A stretch of 51,878 nucleotides of DNA from UBA11524 sp963617205 (GTDB taxonomy: Bacteria > Bacillota > Clostridia > Christensenellales > Aristaeellaceae). The notes under the pieces were generated by a model, which was given only the letters and a program-made list of their open reading frames with translations, had not been told where the DNA came from and searched no databases. The position numbers and the translations under genes were made by a program. The stretch covers positions 1-51,878 of the forward strand of contig CAVEOA010000013.1 in NCBI GenBank assembly GCA_963617205.1. Direction: 5' to 3'. Position 1 is the stretch's first letter. Every line of letters starts with the position of its first letter. Of the stretch, positions 7,743 through 15,790 are shown in pieces.

Positions 7743-9203
7743 ATGGGAATCAATGTGGGCGAAACCCTCATGGGCCTCGTCACGACATCTGGTATTTATC
7801 AGTATATTACCAATCCGCTCGCGCTCATCATGGTCGGCATTGCCTGCGTGCTGCTGTATCTGGCAATTGTCAAGCAGTTTGAGCCGCTGCTGCTCCTGCC
7901 GATTGCGTTCGGCATGCTGCTGACGAACCTGCTGGGCAGCGACATGTTCCATGAGGAGCTGTTCGCCGGCGGACATGTCAACTGGGCGCTGTTCGGCGGT
8001 GCCGTGCTGATTGACGGCAACAGCTTTGTTGATTCGGCGCTGTACATGGTTAACGCAGCCGGTCAGATTCTGGACGCAAACGGCAGTGTCATCGGTCATT
8101 TTGTCAACTCCGTGACGGTTGACAGCGCATCGACGCTTGTGCCGTATGCTGATATTCTTGCGCAGTTCGCTGCGAACGGCAACTCCGCCTCCGTTATTCT
8201 GGAGGATGCATTCCTGAGCGGCGGCGCTGCCTATGCTGCCAACGGTGTGATGCTGGCGACCGCAGGTCGGACGATTTCCGGCGGCCTGCTGGACTACCTG
8301 TATCTGGGCGTTAAGCTGGGCATTTATCCGTGCCTGATCTTCATGGGTGTTGGCGCGGGCACCGACTTCGGTCCGCTGATTTCCAACCCCAAGACGCTTC
8401 TGCTCGGTGCGGCGGCGCAGCTGGGCATCTTCATGACGTTCATCTTCGCCTATGCGGTGTTCGGCTTCACGGCTGCTGAATCGGGCGCAATCGGCATCAT
8501 CGGCGGCGCTGACGGTCCGACGGCTATTTGGCTGACTGGCAAGCTCGCGCCGCACCTCCTTGGACCGATTGCAGTCGCTGCGTACTCCTACATGGCGCTG
8601 GTGCCTGTCATCCAGCCGCCGATTATGCGCGCCCTGACCACCGAGAAGGAACGCAAGATCGTCATGGAGCAGCTCAAGCCTGCCACGAAGACGCAAAAGA
8701 TCCTGTTCCCGATCGTTGTTACCATTCTCGTTGCGCTCCTGCTGCCGTCTGCAGCTTCGCTGGTCGGCGCACTGATGCTGGGCAACCTCGTCAAGGAATG
8801 CGGCGTTGCAGAGCGTCTGAACAAGACCATGCAGAATGAATTGATGAACATCGTCACGATCTTCCTGGGCATCACGGTCGGTGCGACGGCTACCGCTTCC
8901 ACCTTCCTGACTGTCCGCACGATCGAGATCATCGCGATGGGCGTTGTTGCCTTCGGTATGGGCACGGCCGGCGGCGTGCTGCTTGCTAAGCTGATGAATG
9001 TCCTCAGCGGCGGCAAGATCAACCCGCTGATCGGTTCTGCCGGCGTGTCCGCAGTCCCGATGGCTGCGCGTGTTTCGCAGCGTGAAGGTCAGAAGGCAAA
9101 TCCTGCAAACTTCCTGCTGATGCACGCCATGGGTCCGAACGTTGCTGGCGTCATCGGTTCTGCCATTGCAGCCGGCGTGCTGCTGAGCATGTTCGGCGGC
9201 TGA
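7743..9203 (+). CDS. oadB: Sodium ion-translocating decarboxylase subunit beta
   Basis: The polytopic pump subunit decarboxylates carboxybiotin and exports Na+. Family signatures are clear: GIYPCLIFMGVGAGTDFGPL (193-212, with D208 in the place of the conserved Na+-site aspartate), NPKTLLLGAAAQLGIF (215-230) and GIIGGADGPTAIW (251-263). The C-terminus ends NVAGVIGSAIAAGVLLSMF. At 486 residues it is longer than the usual 375-435. The excess is a hydrophilic Ser/Asn/Asp-rich stretch at roughly 66-180 between the second membrane segment and GLLDYLYLGVKLG. This is OadB/MmdB/GcdB; sequence alone cannot tell which substrate feeds it. Confidence 0.94.
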   Translation: MGINVGETLMGLVTTSGIYQYITNPLALIMVGIACVLLYLAIVKQFEPLLLLPIAFGMLLTNLLGSDMFHEELFAGGHVNWALFGGAVLIDGNSFVDSALYMVNAAGQILDANGSVIGHFVNSVTVDSASTLVPYADILAQFAANGNSASVILEDAFLSGGAAYAANGVMLATAGRTISGGLLDYLYLGVKLGIYPCLIFMGVGAGTDFGPLISNPKTLLLGAAAQLGIFMTFIFAYAVFGFTAAESGAIGIIGGADGPTAIWLTGKLAPHLLGPIAVAAYSYMALVPVIQPPIMRALTTEKERKIVMEQLKPATKTQKILFPIVVTILVALLLPSAASLVGALMLGNLVKECGVAERLNKTMQNELMNIVTIFLGITVGATATASTFLTVRTIEIIAMGVVAFGMGTAGGVLLAKLMNVLSGGKINPLIGSAGVSAVPMAARVSQREGQKANPANFLLMHAMGPNVAGVIGSAIAAGVLLSMFGG

Positions 9204-9264
9204 TTGTAAACAGTCAATCCCTCCGGTGTAAATCGGAACAACTGTAAGGAGGAAAATTCGTCCT

Positions 9265-10665
9265 ATGGCTAAGGTTCAAATAACGGATACCATTCTGCGC
9301 GACGGTCACCAGTCTCAGGCCGCCACGCGGATGCGTACCGATGAAATGCTGCCCGCGTGCGAAATGCTCGACAAGGTCGGCTATTATTCCCTGGAGTGCT
9401 GGGGCGGCGCGACGTATGACGCGTGCCTTCGCTTCCTGAACGAGGACCCGTGGGATCGTCTGCGTCAGCTGCGCAAGGCGCTGCCGAACACGAAGCTGCA
9501 GATGCTGCTGCGCGGTCAGAACCTGCTTGGCTATCGTCCCTATTCCGACGACGTCGTTGATTTCTTCGTCAAGAAGGCAATCGAAAACGGCATCGATATC
9601 ATCCGCTGCTTTGACGCGCTGAACGACCTGCGCAACATGCAGACGGCTGTCAATGCGACCAAGAAGTATGGCGGCACGGCGGAAATCGCCATGTCCTACA
9701 CCGAATCCCCCGTGCATAACGAGGATTACTTCGTCAAGCTCGCTGTGGACATCCAGAAGATGGGCGCGGACGTGATCTGCATCAAGGATATGGCAAACCT
9801 GCTGCTGCCCTACAAGGCGTACAGCCTCGTCAAGCGTCTGAAGAAGGAAACCGATCTGCCGATCGTGCTCCATACCCACAACACGACCGGTACAGGCGAC
9901 ATGGTGCTGCTCAAGGCCATCGAGGCTGGCGTCGACGTCGTCGATACCTGCCTGTCTCCGCTTGGCTCCGGCACGTCTCAGCCTGCGACCGAATCCCTCG
10001 TTGCAACGCTCAAGGGCACGGAGTACGACACCGGCTTTGATCTCGATCTGCTGGCGAAGCTGGCGGAGCACTTCCGCGGCGTCGCGAACCGTCTGACCGC
10101 TGACGGCTGGCGCGATCCGTCCCGTGTGCTTGGCGTGGACGTTAAGACGCTGCAGTATCAGGTGCCGGGCGGCATGCTGTCCAACCTGATCGGTCAGCTC
10201 AAGCAGGCAAATCAGATGGATAAGTACTACGACGTGCTGGCTGAGGTGCCGCGCGTCCGCAAGGACTTCGGTTATCCGCCGCTGGTCACCCCGACCTCTC
10301 AGATTGTCGGCACCCAGGCTGTCATGAATGTGCTGGGCGGCGAACGCTACAAGATGGTGCCGAAGGAATCCAAGGATCTGCTCGCCGGTCACTATGGTCG
10401 TCTGCCGGGCAAGGTCAACGAGGATGTCCGCAAGAAGTGCATCGGCAACGAAAAGGTCATCACGACCCGCTTCGCCGACAGCATTCCGCCGGAACTCGAT
10501 AAGCTGCGTGAGGAGATGCGCGAATGGTATCAGTGCGAGGAAGACGTGCTGTCCTACGCCATGTTCCCGAAGGTTGCCCCGAAGTTCTTCGAGTATCGTG
10601 CGGCAAAGCAGCTCAAGGTGGACTCCACCATGCTCGACAAGAATGACAAGACGATGCCTGTCTAA
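9265..10665 (+). CDS. oadA: Oxaloacetate decarboxylase/transcarboxylase 5S-type subunit (no biotin domain)
   Basis: A 466-residue HMGL-fold carboxyltransferase that moves CO2 from oxaloacetate to biotin, releasing pyruvate. It shows DTILRDGHQS (8-17), the carbamylated-lysine motif CIKDMAN with K174, the metal-binding HTHN at 203-206, and LSPLGSGTSQPATES. The conserved-carboxylase C-terminal domain follows. Full-length OadA proteins end with an AMKM biotin domain; this one stops at about 466, like the 5S subunit of propionibacterial transcarboxylase, and must rely on the separate carrier at 7325. AAGGAGG precedes ATG 9265. It is the last gene of the operon. Confidence 0.94.
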   Translation: MAKVQITDTILRDGHQSQAATRMRTDEMLPACEMLDKVGYYSLECWGGATYDACLRFLNEDPWDRLRQLRKALPNTKLQMLLRGQNLLGYRPYSDDVVDFFVKKAIENGIDIIRCFDALNDLRNMQTAVNATKKYGGTAEIAMSYTESPVHNEDYFVKLAVDIQKMGADVICIKDMANLLLPYKAYSLVKRLKKETDLPIVLHTHNTTGTGDMVLLKAIEAGVDVVDTCLSPLGSGTSQPATESLVATLKGTEYDTGFDLDLLAKLAEHFRGVANRLTADGWRDPSRVLGVDVKTLQYQVPGGMLSNLIGQLKQANQMDKYYDVLAEVPRVRKDFGYPPLVTPTSQIVGTQAVMNVLGGERYKMVPKESKDLLAGHYGRLPGKVNEDVRKKCIGNEKVITTRFADSIPPELDKLREEMREWYQCEEDVLSYAMFPKVAPKFFEYRAAKQLKVDSTMLDKNDKTMPV

Positions 10666-10676
10666 TTGATGAATTC

Positions 10677-10714
10677 ACCGGTCAGGGCAGTTGTAGTATC
10701 TCTCCCTGACCGGT
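10677..10714 (+). terminator. Strong hairpin after oadA
   Basis: ACCGGTCAGGG and CCCTGACCGGT form a perfect 11-bp stem 12 bases after the oadA stop. No U-run follows (TGAAAAAAA instead), so it may be a terminator of non-classical form or an mRNA-protecting stem. Confidence 0.5.
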
Positions 10715-10741
10715 TGAAAAAAATAATTAGTCATATCTATC

Positions 10742-10770
10742 TTGACTTTCTTGCCCTTATCGTGTATGAT
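10742..10770 (+). promoter_or_regulatory. pckA promoter
   Basis: TTGACT (10742-10747), a 17-base spacer and TATGAT (10765-10770) lie 75 bases before pckA. This makes pckA a transcription unit separate from the decarboxylase operon. Confidence 0.7.
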
Positions 10771-10845
10771 ATAAATGCGGAGTTTTCGGGCTGTGTAGGA
10801 AGGCCTCGAATCCGTGAAATTCCAAGAAAGAAGAGGTAAGCTACA

Positions 10846-12450
10846 ATGGATCAGTTGAATCTGAGCAAGTATGGTATTATCGGAACGACGGAAATTGTCT
10901 ATAACCCCTCTTATGAACTGCTGTTTGAAGAAGAAACCAAGCCCGGTGTGGAAGGCTATGAAAAGGGTCAGGTTTCCGAGCTGGGCGCTGTGAATGTTAT
11001 GACCGGCATTTATACCGGCCGCAGCCCCAAGGACAAGTACATCGTCATGGACGAGAACTCCAAGGATACTGTTTGGTGGACGTCCGACGCGTACAAGAAC
11101 GACAACCATCCGATGACCGAGTCTACGTGGACCGCTGTGAAGGATCTGGCAATCAAGGAGCTGTCCAACAAGCGTCTGTTTGTTGTCGATGCCTTCTGCG
11201 GCGCGAATAAGGACACCCGCATGGCTGTCCGCTTCATCGTCGAGGTTGCATGGCAGGCTCACTTCGTCAAGAACATGTTCATCGCACCGTCCGAGGAAGA
11301 GCTCAAGAGCTTCAAGCCGGACTTCGTGGTCTACAATGCTTCCAAGGCGAAGGTGGAGAACTACAAGGAGCTCGGTCTGAACTCCGAGACCTGCGTGGCC
11401 TTCAACATCACCAGCCGTGAACAGGTGATTCTGAACACGTGGTACGGCGGCGAAATGAAGAAGGGCATGTTCTCCATGATGAACTACTACCTGCCGCTCA
11501 AGGGCATTGCTTCCATGCACTGCTCCGCCAACACCGACCTCGAGGGCAAGAACACGGCTGTCTTCTTCGGCCTGTCCGGCACCGGCAAGACGACCCTGTC
11601 CACGGATCCCAAGCGCCTGCTGATCGGCGACGACGAACACGGCTGGGACGACAACGGCGTCTTCAACTTTGAAGGCGGCTGCTATGCGAAGGTCATCAAC
11701 CTCGACAAGGAATCCGAGCCTGACATCTACAACGCGATTGTCCGCAATGCGCTGCTGGAGAACGTCACGCTTGACAAGGACGGCAAGATCGATTTCAACG
11801 ACAAGTCCGTGACCGAGAACACCCGCGTGTCCTACCCGATCAACCACATCAAGAATATTGTTCGTCCGGTTTCTGCTGCGCCGGCTGCAAAGAACGTCAT
11901 CTTCCTGTCCGCGGACGCTTTTGGCGTGCTGCCGCCTGTGTCCATTCTGACGCCTGAGCAGACCCAGTACTACTTCCTGTCCGGCTTCACCGCGAAGCTG
12001 GCTGGCACGGAGCGCGGCATTACCGAGCCGACCCCGACCTTCTCTGCATGCTTCGGTCAGGCGTTCCTTGAGCTGCATCCGACCAAGTACGGCGAAGAGC
12101 TCGTGAAGAAGATGAAGGCGAACGGCGCGAAGGCGTATCTGGTCAACACCGGCTGGAACGGCACCGGCAAGCGCATCACCATCAAGGATACCCGCGGCAT
12201 TATCGACGCGATCCTGAACGGCGACATTCTGAAGGCGCCCACGAAGACGATTCCGTACTTCAACTTCGAGGTTCCGACGGAGCTGCCGGGCGTTGATTCC
12301 AAGATTCTTGATCCTCGCGACACCTACGCCGATCCCACTGACTGGGAGAACAAGGCGAAGGATCTGGCTTCCCGCTTCCAGAAGAACTTTGTCAAGTACA
12401 CCGGCAACGATGCTGGCAAGGCGCTGGTCGAAGCTGGTCCGAAGGCGTAA
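10846..12450 (+). CDS. pckA: Phosphoenolpyruvate carboxykinase (ATP)
   Basis: PEPCK interconverts oxaloacetate plus ATP with PEP, CO2 and ADP. The 534-residue length is standard for the ATP-dependent type. The kinase-1a loop is GLSGTGKTT (242-250), preceded by MHCSANTDLEG and followed by LIGDDEHGWDD, which carries the metal/ATP-binding acidic residues. ITEPTPTFSACFGQ and NTGWNGTGKRI are also typical. AGAGG sits upstream of ATG 10846. Next to the Na+-pumping decarboxylase it forms an oxaloacetate node: PEP could be carboxylated with ATP gain and the product decarboxylated to drive Na+ export, or the reverse. That pathway role is inference. Confidence 0.97.
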   Translation: MDQLNLSKYGIIGTTEIVYNPSYELLFEEETKPGVEGYEKGQVSELGAVNVMTGIYTGRSPKDKYIVMDENSKDTVWWTSDAYKNDNHPMTESTWTAVKDLAIKELSNKRLFVVDAFCGANKDTRMAVRFIVEVAWQAHFVKNMFIAPSEEELKSFKPDFVVYNASKAKVENYKELGLNSETCVAFNITSREQVILNTWYGGEMKKGMFSMMNYYLPLKGIASMHCSANTDLEGKNTAVFFGLSGTGKTTLSTDPKRLLIGDDEHGWDDNGVFNFEGGCYAKVINLDKESEPDIYNAIVRNALLENVTLDKDGKIDFNDKSVTENTRVSYPINHIKNIVRPVSAAPAAKNVIFLSADAFGVLPPVSILTPEQTQYYFLSGFTAKLAGTERGITEPTPTFSACFGQAFLELHPTKYGEELVKKMKANGAKAYLVNTGWNGTGKRITIKDTRGIIDAILNGDILKAPTKTIPYFNFEVPTELPGVDSKILDPRDTYADPTDWENKAKDLASRFQKNFVKYTGNDAGKALVEAGPKA

Positions 12451-12473
12451 TTCCTTCCAACTTCATGCAAATA

Positions 12474-12518
12474 AAAAGGATGTATCCGGCTGTTTCAGTC
12501 GGGTACATCCTTTCTTTT
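12474..12518. terminator. Bidirectional terminator between pckA and the DUF4097 gene
   Basis: AAAGGATGTA pairs with TACATCCTTT, with TTTCTTTT after it on the plus strand and TTTTTATTT after it on the minus strand. It can end both converging transcripts. Confidence 0.85.
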
Positions 12519-12525
12519 ACGGATG

Positions 12526-13791
12526 TTAGCGGATATCAATGTTGCCGCTAGTGGTCGTGATGCAGCCGGTGACAGGGGCTGCGCCTGCTTTCTTTCGATC
12601 AGCAACGCTGACGTCGCCGTAGGCGGTGCGCGTGGTGAGCTGCGCGTTGGCGTCATCGGGCAGCACGATGTCGATATCGCCGGAGTTTGTGCGTCCGTTG
12701 ATGGTGTTCAGCCCTTCGGCGAACCTCGCATCCAAATCACCGCAAACGCTGGAGAAGCTGAAGTCCTGTACGGTGCCGTTTAGATCGATGTCGCCGCTGG
12801 TGGTGACCGCCTTCATCGTGCGGAAGGTGCCGCGCACGTCGATGTCGCCGCTGGTGCTGCGCAGCTTCAGCTCGTCTGCGTTGGCTTTGAGGGTGATATC
12901 GCCGCTGGCAGTCGTAAGACTGAGGTGGTTGACAGGGGAGTCAAGCGCAACGTCCTGCTCGCCGGATGCGCTTGTCAGTTGGAGCTCATTGAGGACGACA
13001 TTGCGCACCTCGATGTCGCCGGACGTCGTCAGGATGCTGAGGGGCTTTGAATAACTGCGCGGAATGCGGAGCGAAACGTCCCCAAGCCCGACCGAGACAG
13101 TGATGATGGGCTTGATTTTAGAGAACAGCTTGCCAAGATTCTGCCCGAAGTGCGTGGCAGTCGAAACAAAGCCGCGTGAATGATTGTCCAAATCCTGCGA
13201 CAGGTTATCAAGGGATTCCTGAATTTCGTTGACTGCCTTGTCGTCATTGAAAAATGCGGACTTCTTTGCTGTGTCGAAGGAGACGCTCGTGCGCTCGCGC
13301 CTCGGCGCGTCTTCATTGCGGAGAACGGTGAGTACGCCGTTTTCGATGCTGCAGCTGAAAGCGCGCGCAGCATTCTCATCGGTAAGGATAACATGCACAT
13401 CATCGTCAGACGATGGATCCACATGGACATCCTCACAGACAAGCATCAATTCGATACGCTTTATCAGGTCGGGATGGAAGGTGTATTCGGTTTGATACTC
13501 ACTGTCAGCCGATTTGACTTCATCAGCCGGATTCGCTGTGTCAGCTTTCGATTCGTCGGGAATCTGTGCAGCAGCCTTCTTCGGGTACTGGTCGATGATT
13601 TCCTCCATGCCCTTGAGGCTCTGGACGACGGCGGAAATGGCATCGTCCTCGTTGATGCCGTGAGAAATCATGTCCTGATAGCGCTCCTGGCAGTTGCTCA
13701 TCGTTTCGTCGTAGAGTGCCTTAACCTCATCGGTCATTTCGGTATTCTGGAAGAGCAGGTCAACAATGCGTTCAACGGTTTCATTGCTCAT
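12526..13791 (-). CDS. HAAS-domain / DUF4097 beta-solenoid protein
   Basis: A 421-residue protein. The N-terminal 70 residues are helical and resemble the HAAS domain that accompanies PadR regulators. The middle (about 75-230) has no clear family. The C-terminal 180 residues are a DUF4097-type repeat in which TTSGDI/SGDIxV recurs every 18-22 residues (for example LTTSGDIEVRNV, TTASGDITLKAN, RSTSGDIDVRGT), predicting a right-handed beta-solenoid. No membrane segment is evident. ATG 13791 is chosen over upstream starts because AAGGAG precedes it. The start overlaps the preceding small gene, implying translational coupling. Function is unknown; related PadR-linked proteins are thought to respond at the envelope. 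Confidence 0.85.
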   Translation of the reverse strand: MSNETVERIVDLLFQNTEMTDEVKALYDETMSNCQERYQDMISHGINEDDAISAVVQSLKGMEEIIDQYPKKAAAQIPDESKADTANPADEVKSADSEYQTEYTFHPDLIKRIELMLVCEDVHVDPSSDDDVHVILTDENAARAFSCSIENGVLTVLRNEDAPRRERTSVSFDTAKKSAFFNDDKAVNEIQESLDNLSQDLDNHSRGFVSTATHFGQNLGKLFSKIKPIITVSVGLGDVSLRIPRSYSKPLSILTTSGDIEVRNVVLNELQLTSASGEQDVALDSPVNHLSLTTASGDITLKANADELKLRSTSGDIDVRGTFRTMKAVTTSGDIDLNGTVQDFSFSSVCGDLDARFAEGLNTINGRTNSGDIDIVLPDDANAQLTTRTAYGDVSVADRKKAGAAPVTGCITTTSGNIDIR

Positions 13792-13936
13792 GGCTGCAAT
13801 TCTCCTTTTCTTCATTGTAGATGTCGTGGATCTGCTGGCGGCTGATTTCAGCCCACATGAACAGGTCGGTGACAAACCGGTCGGAAAAAGTGCAATCTGT
13901 GAAAACGGGTTCATGACGGTAAGGAATAAGCTTCAT
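13781..13936 (-). CDS. Small conserved-context protein between padR and the HAAS gene
   Basis: A 51-codon gene that reads MKLIPYRHEPVFTD at the start and ends KENCSHEQ. It begins at ATG 13936, 7 bases after GGAGG and 3 bases after the padR stop. Its TGA lies inside the start region of the HAAS/DUF4097 gene (overlap 11 bases), giving a tight padR-small gene-HAAS chain. It has many aromatic and charged residues and no membrane segment. I do not recognise it. The strong ribosome site and overlap architecture argue that it is translated. Confidence 0.6.
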   Translation of the reverse strand: MKLIPYRHEPVFTDCTFSDRFVTDLFMWAEISRQQIHDIYNEEKENCSHEQ

Positions 13937-13938
13937 GT

Positions 13939-14265
13939 TCATCCCTCCAAAAGCTGATCAAGCTGGCACTTGGTGTCTTTCCAGTTGTCTAAATCAGCAG
14001 CAAGCCGCTCAAGCCCGGCGTTGGTAATCGAATAGTAGCGGCGGCGCGCGCCGGATGCTTCATCGCCCCAGTAAGAGCGAATCAGCCCGGATCCCTCCAG
14101 CCGCCGGAATGCCGTATAGAGCGTTGCTTCCTTCAGCTGAACGGCGCCGTTGCTGAGCGCTGAGATTGTCTTGTTGATCTGGTAGCCGTAGCTGTCGCCG
14201 TTGGACAGGCGGCGGAGAATGATTGTATCAGTATAGCCTCTAAGCACGTCATCGGATAATGCCAT
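13939..14265 (-). CDS. PadR family transcriptional regulator
   Basis: A 108-residue PadR-type repressor: winged helix with GYTDTIILRRLSNGDSYGYQI, LKEATLYTAFRRLEGSGLI (recognition helix and wing) and RRRYYSITNAGLERL, then a short C-terminal helix for dimerisation. ATG 14265 is used because AGGAGGT precedes it; a longer open frame upstream lies across the promoter. Such short PadR proteins are usually encoded directly before the HAAS/DUF4097 protein and repress their own operon. Repeats around the promoter (see the site at 14306-14352) fit that. Confidence 0.92.
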   Translation of the reverse strand: MALSDDVLRGYTDTIILRRLSNGDSYGYQINKTISALSNGAVQLKEATLYTAFRRLEGSGLIRSYWGDEASGARRRYYSITNAGLERLAADLDNWKDTKCQLDQLLEG

Positions 14266-14305
14266 GCGGTTCACCTCCTGCGGATATAGCCTGTCTTGGT
14301 ACATC

Positions 14306-14352
14306 ACCTTGACAAGTAGCATATTATCACAAGATACATCATCTGTCAAGGT
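14306..14352 (-). promoter_or_regulatory. padR promoter with flanking repeats
   Basis: On the minus strand TTGACA (14344-14349), 17 bases and TAATAT (14321-14326) form the promoter. ACCTTGACA (14306-14314) and its exact inverse TGTCAAGGT (14344-14352) flank the -10 region. TACATCA also occurs as a direct repeat beside each arm (near 14300 and 14335). This is a candidate PadR operator that overlaps the -35 box. Confidence 0.6.
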
Positions 14353-14467
14353 ATCTCGAAAAATATTTTTGATGTTCTTTTCATGTTTAACCCTTGCGGA
14401 AAAACGACGTGTGTCGTAAAATGGAAGCGGTGATGCAATGATGCATCAGAAAGCGACAGGAAAGGTA

Positions 14468-15676
14468 ATGATTGACGTGGATAAAATTCAGATGAAAACG
14501 CCGCTGGTGGAGATGGATGGCGATGAAATGACGCGCATCCTTTGGGCGGATATCAAGGAGCTGCTGATTCAGCCGTATGTAGACCTGAAGACGGAATATT
14601 ATGACCTTGGACTGCGTCACCGTGATGAAACGCGTGACCAGGTGACGGTGGACAGCGCGAATGCCACGAAGAAGTACGGCGTTGCGGTAAAGTGCGCGAC
14701 CATCACCCCGAATGCGCAGCGCATGACGGAATATCACCTGCATGAGATGTGGAAGTCGCCCAACGGCACCATTCGCGCGATGCTGGATGGCACGGTCTTC
14801 CGCGCACCGATTCTTGTCAGCGGCGTTCACCCGACCGTGCGGACATGGCAGCAGCCGATTACCATAGCACGTCACGCATACGGCGATGTGTACCGCAACA
14901 CGGAAATCCGCGTGCCCGGCGCAGGCAAGGCTGAGCTTGTATTCACCGGTGAGGACGGTCAGGAAATTCGCCAGACGATTTTCAATTTCAAGGGCGTCGG
15001 CATTGTGCAGGGTATCCACAACCTCGACGCGTCTATCACGTCCTTTGCACATGCCTGCTTCCAGTACGCGCTGTCCGTCAAGCAGGATTTGTGGTTCTCG
15101 ACGAAGGATACCATCAGCAAGACGTACGACCATCGCTTCAAGGACATCTTCCAGGAGATTTTCGATGCGCAGTATAAGGAGAAATTCGAGCAGGCGGGCA
15201 TCACGTACTTCTACACGCTGATTGACGATGCGGTGGCGCGCGTGGTGCGCAGTCACGGCGGTTTTATCTGGGCATGCAAGAATTACGACGGCGATGTCAT
15301 GTCCGACATGATTGCTACGGCGTTCGGCTCGCTGGCAATGATGACATCGGTGCTCGTGTCGCCGGATGGCAAGTTCGAATATGAGGCGGCGCACGGCACG
15401 GTCACGCGGCATTACTACAAATACCTGAATGGTGAGGAGACTTCGACGAACCCGGTTGCAACCATCTTCGCATGGTCGGGCGCTCTGCGCAAGCGCGGTG
15501 AGCTGGATGAGCTGCCGGAGCTGATGCAGTTCGCCGATAAGCTGGAGAAGGCAACTATCGACACCATAGAGGAAGGCACAATGACGAAGGATTTGGCAAT
15601 GCTGTGGGAAGGCTCGCCGTGTAAGGCAGTCAACAGCCGTCAGTTCCTGGAGGCCATTGCGGCGCATCTCGGCTGA
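14468..15676 (+). CDS. icd: NADP-dependent isocitrate dehydrogenase (eukaryote-like type)
   Basis: Oxidises isocitrate to 2-oxoglutarate and CO2 with NADP+. The 402-residue protein carries family motifs: KTPLVEMDGDEMTRILW at the start, ATITPNAQRM, NGTIRAMLDGTVFR (substrate-phosphate loop), YTLIDDAVARVVRSHGGFIWACKNYDGDVMSD split over the dimer metal site, and GTVTRHYYKYLNGEETSTNP for NADP binding. ATG 14468 is preferred to ATG 14438: AGGAAAGG is upstream and homologues begin close to KTPLVEMDG. In an anaerobe it probably supplies 2-oxoglutarate for glutamate. It stands alone between padR (divergent) and a terminator. Confidence 0.95.
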   Translation: MIDVDKIQMKTPLVEMDGDEMTRILWADIKELLIQPYVDLKTEYYDLGLRHRDETRDQVTVDSANATKKYGVAVKCATITPNAQRMTEYHLHEMWKSPNGTIRAMLDGTVFRAPILVSGVHPTVRTWQQPITIARHAYGDVYRNTEIRVPGAGKAELVFTGEDGQEIRQTIFNFKGVGIVQGIHNLDASITSFAHACFQYALSVKQDLWFSTKDTISKTYDHRFKDIFQEIFDAQYKEKFEQAGITYFYTLIDDAVARVVRSHGGFIWACKNYDGDVMSDMIATAFGSLAMMTSVLVSPDGKFEYEAAHGTVTRHYYKYLNGEETSTNPVATIFAWSGALRKRGELDELPELMQFADKLEKATIDTIEEGTMTKDLAMLWEGSPCKAVNSRQFLEAIAAHLG

Positions 15677-15680
15677 TTTT

Positions 15681-15713
15681 CACGCGGAATCTGCATGAAG
15701 GTTCCGCGTTTTA
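15681..15713 (+). terminator. Terminator after icd
   Basis: ACGCGGAA and TTCCGCGT form a perfect 8-bp stem with a 12-base loop, followed by TTTTAATT, starting 5 bases after the icd stop. Confidence 0.8.
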
Positions 15714-15731
15714 ATTGTGCGGCGAAAAAGC

Positions 15732-15760
15732 TTGCAAAGTCTGCCTGTTCATGGTATAAT
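15732..15760 (+). promoter_or_regulatory. Promoter of the yicC-gmk-rpoZ-coaBC operon
   Basis: TTGCAA (15732-15737), 17 bases, then a consensus TATAAT (15755-15760), located 30 bases before yicC. Confidence 0.75.
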
Positions 15761-15790
15761 ACATAGTCTGAAGAGGAGGAGGTGTCCAGC

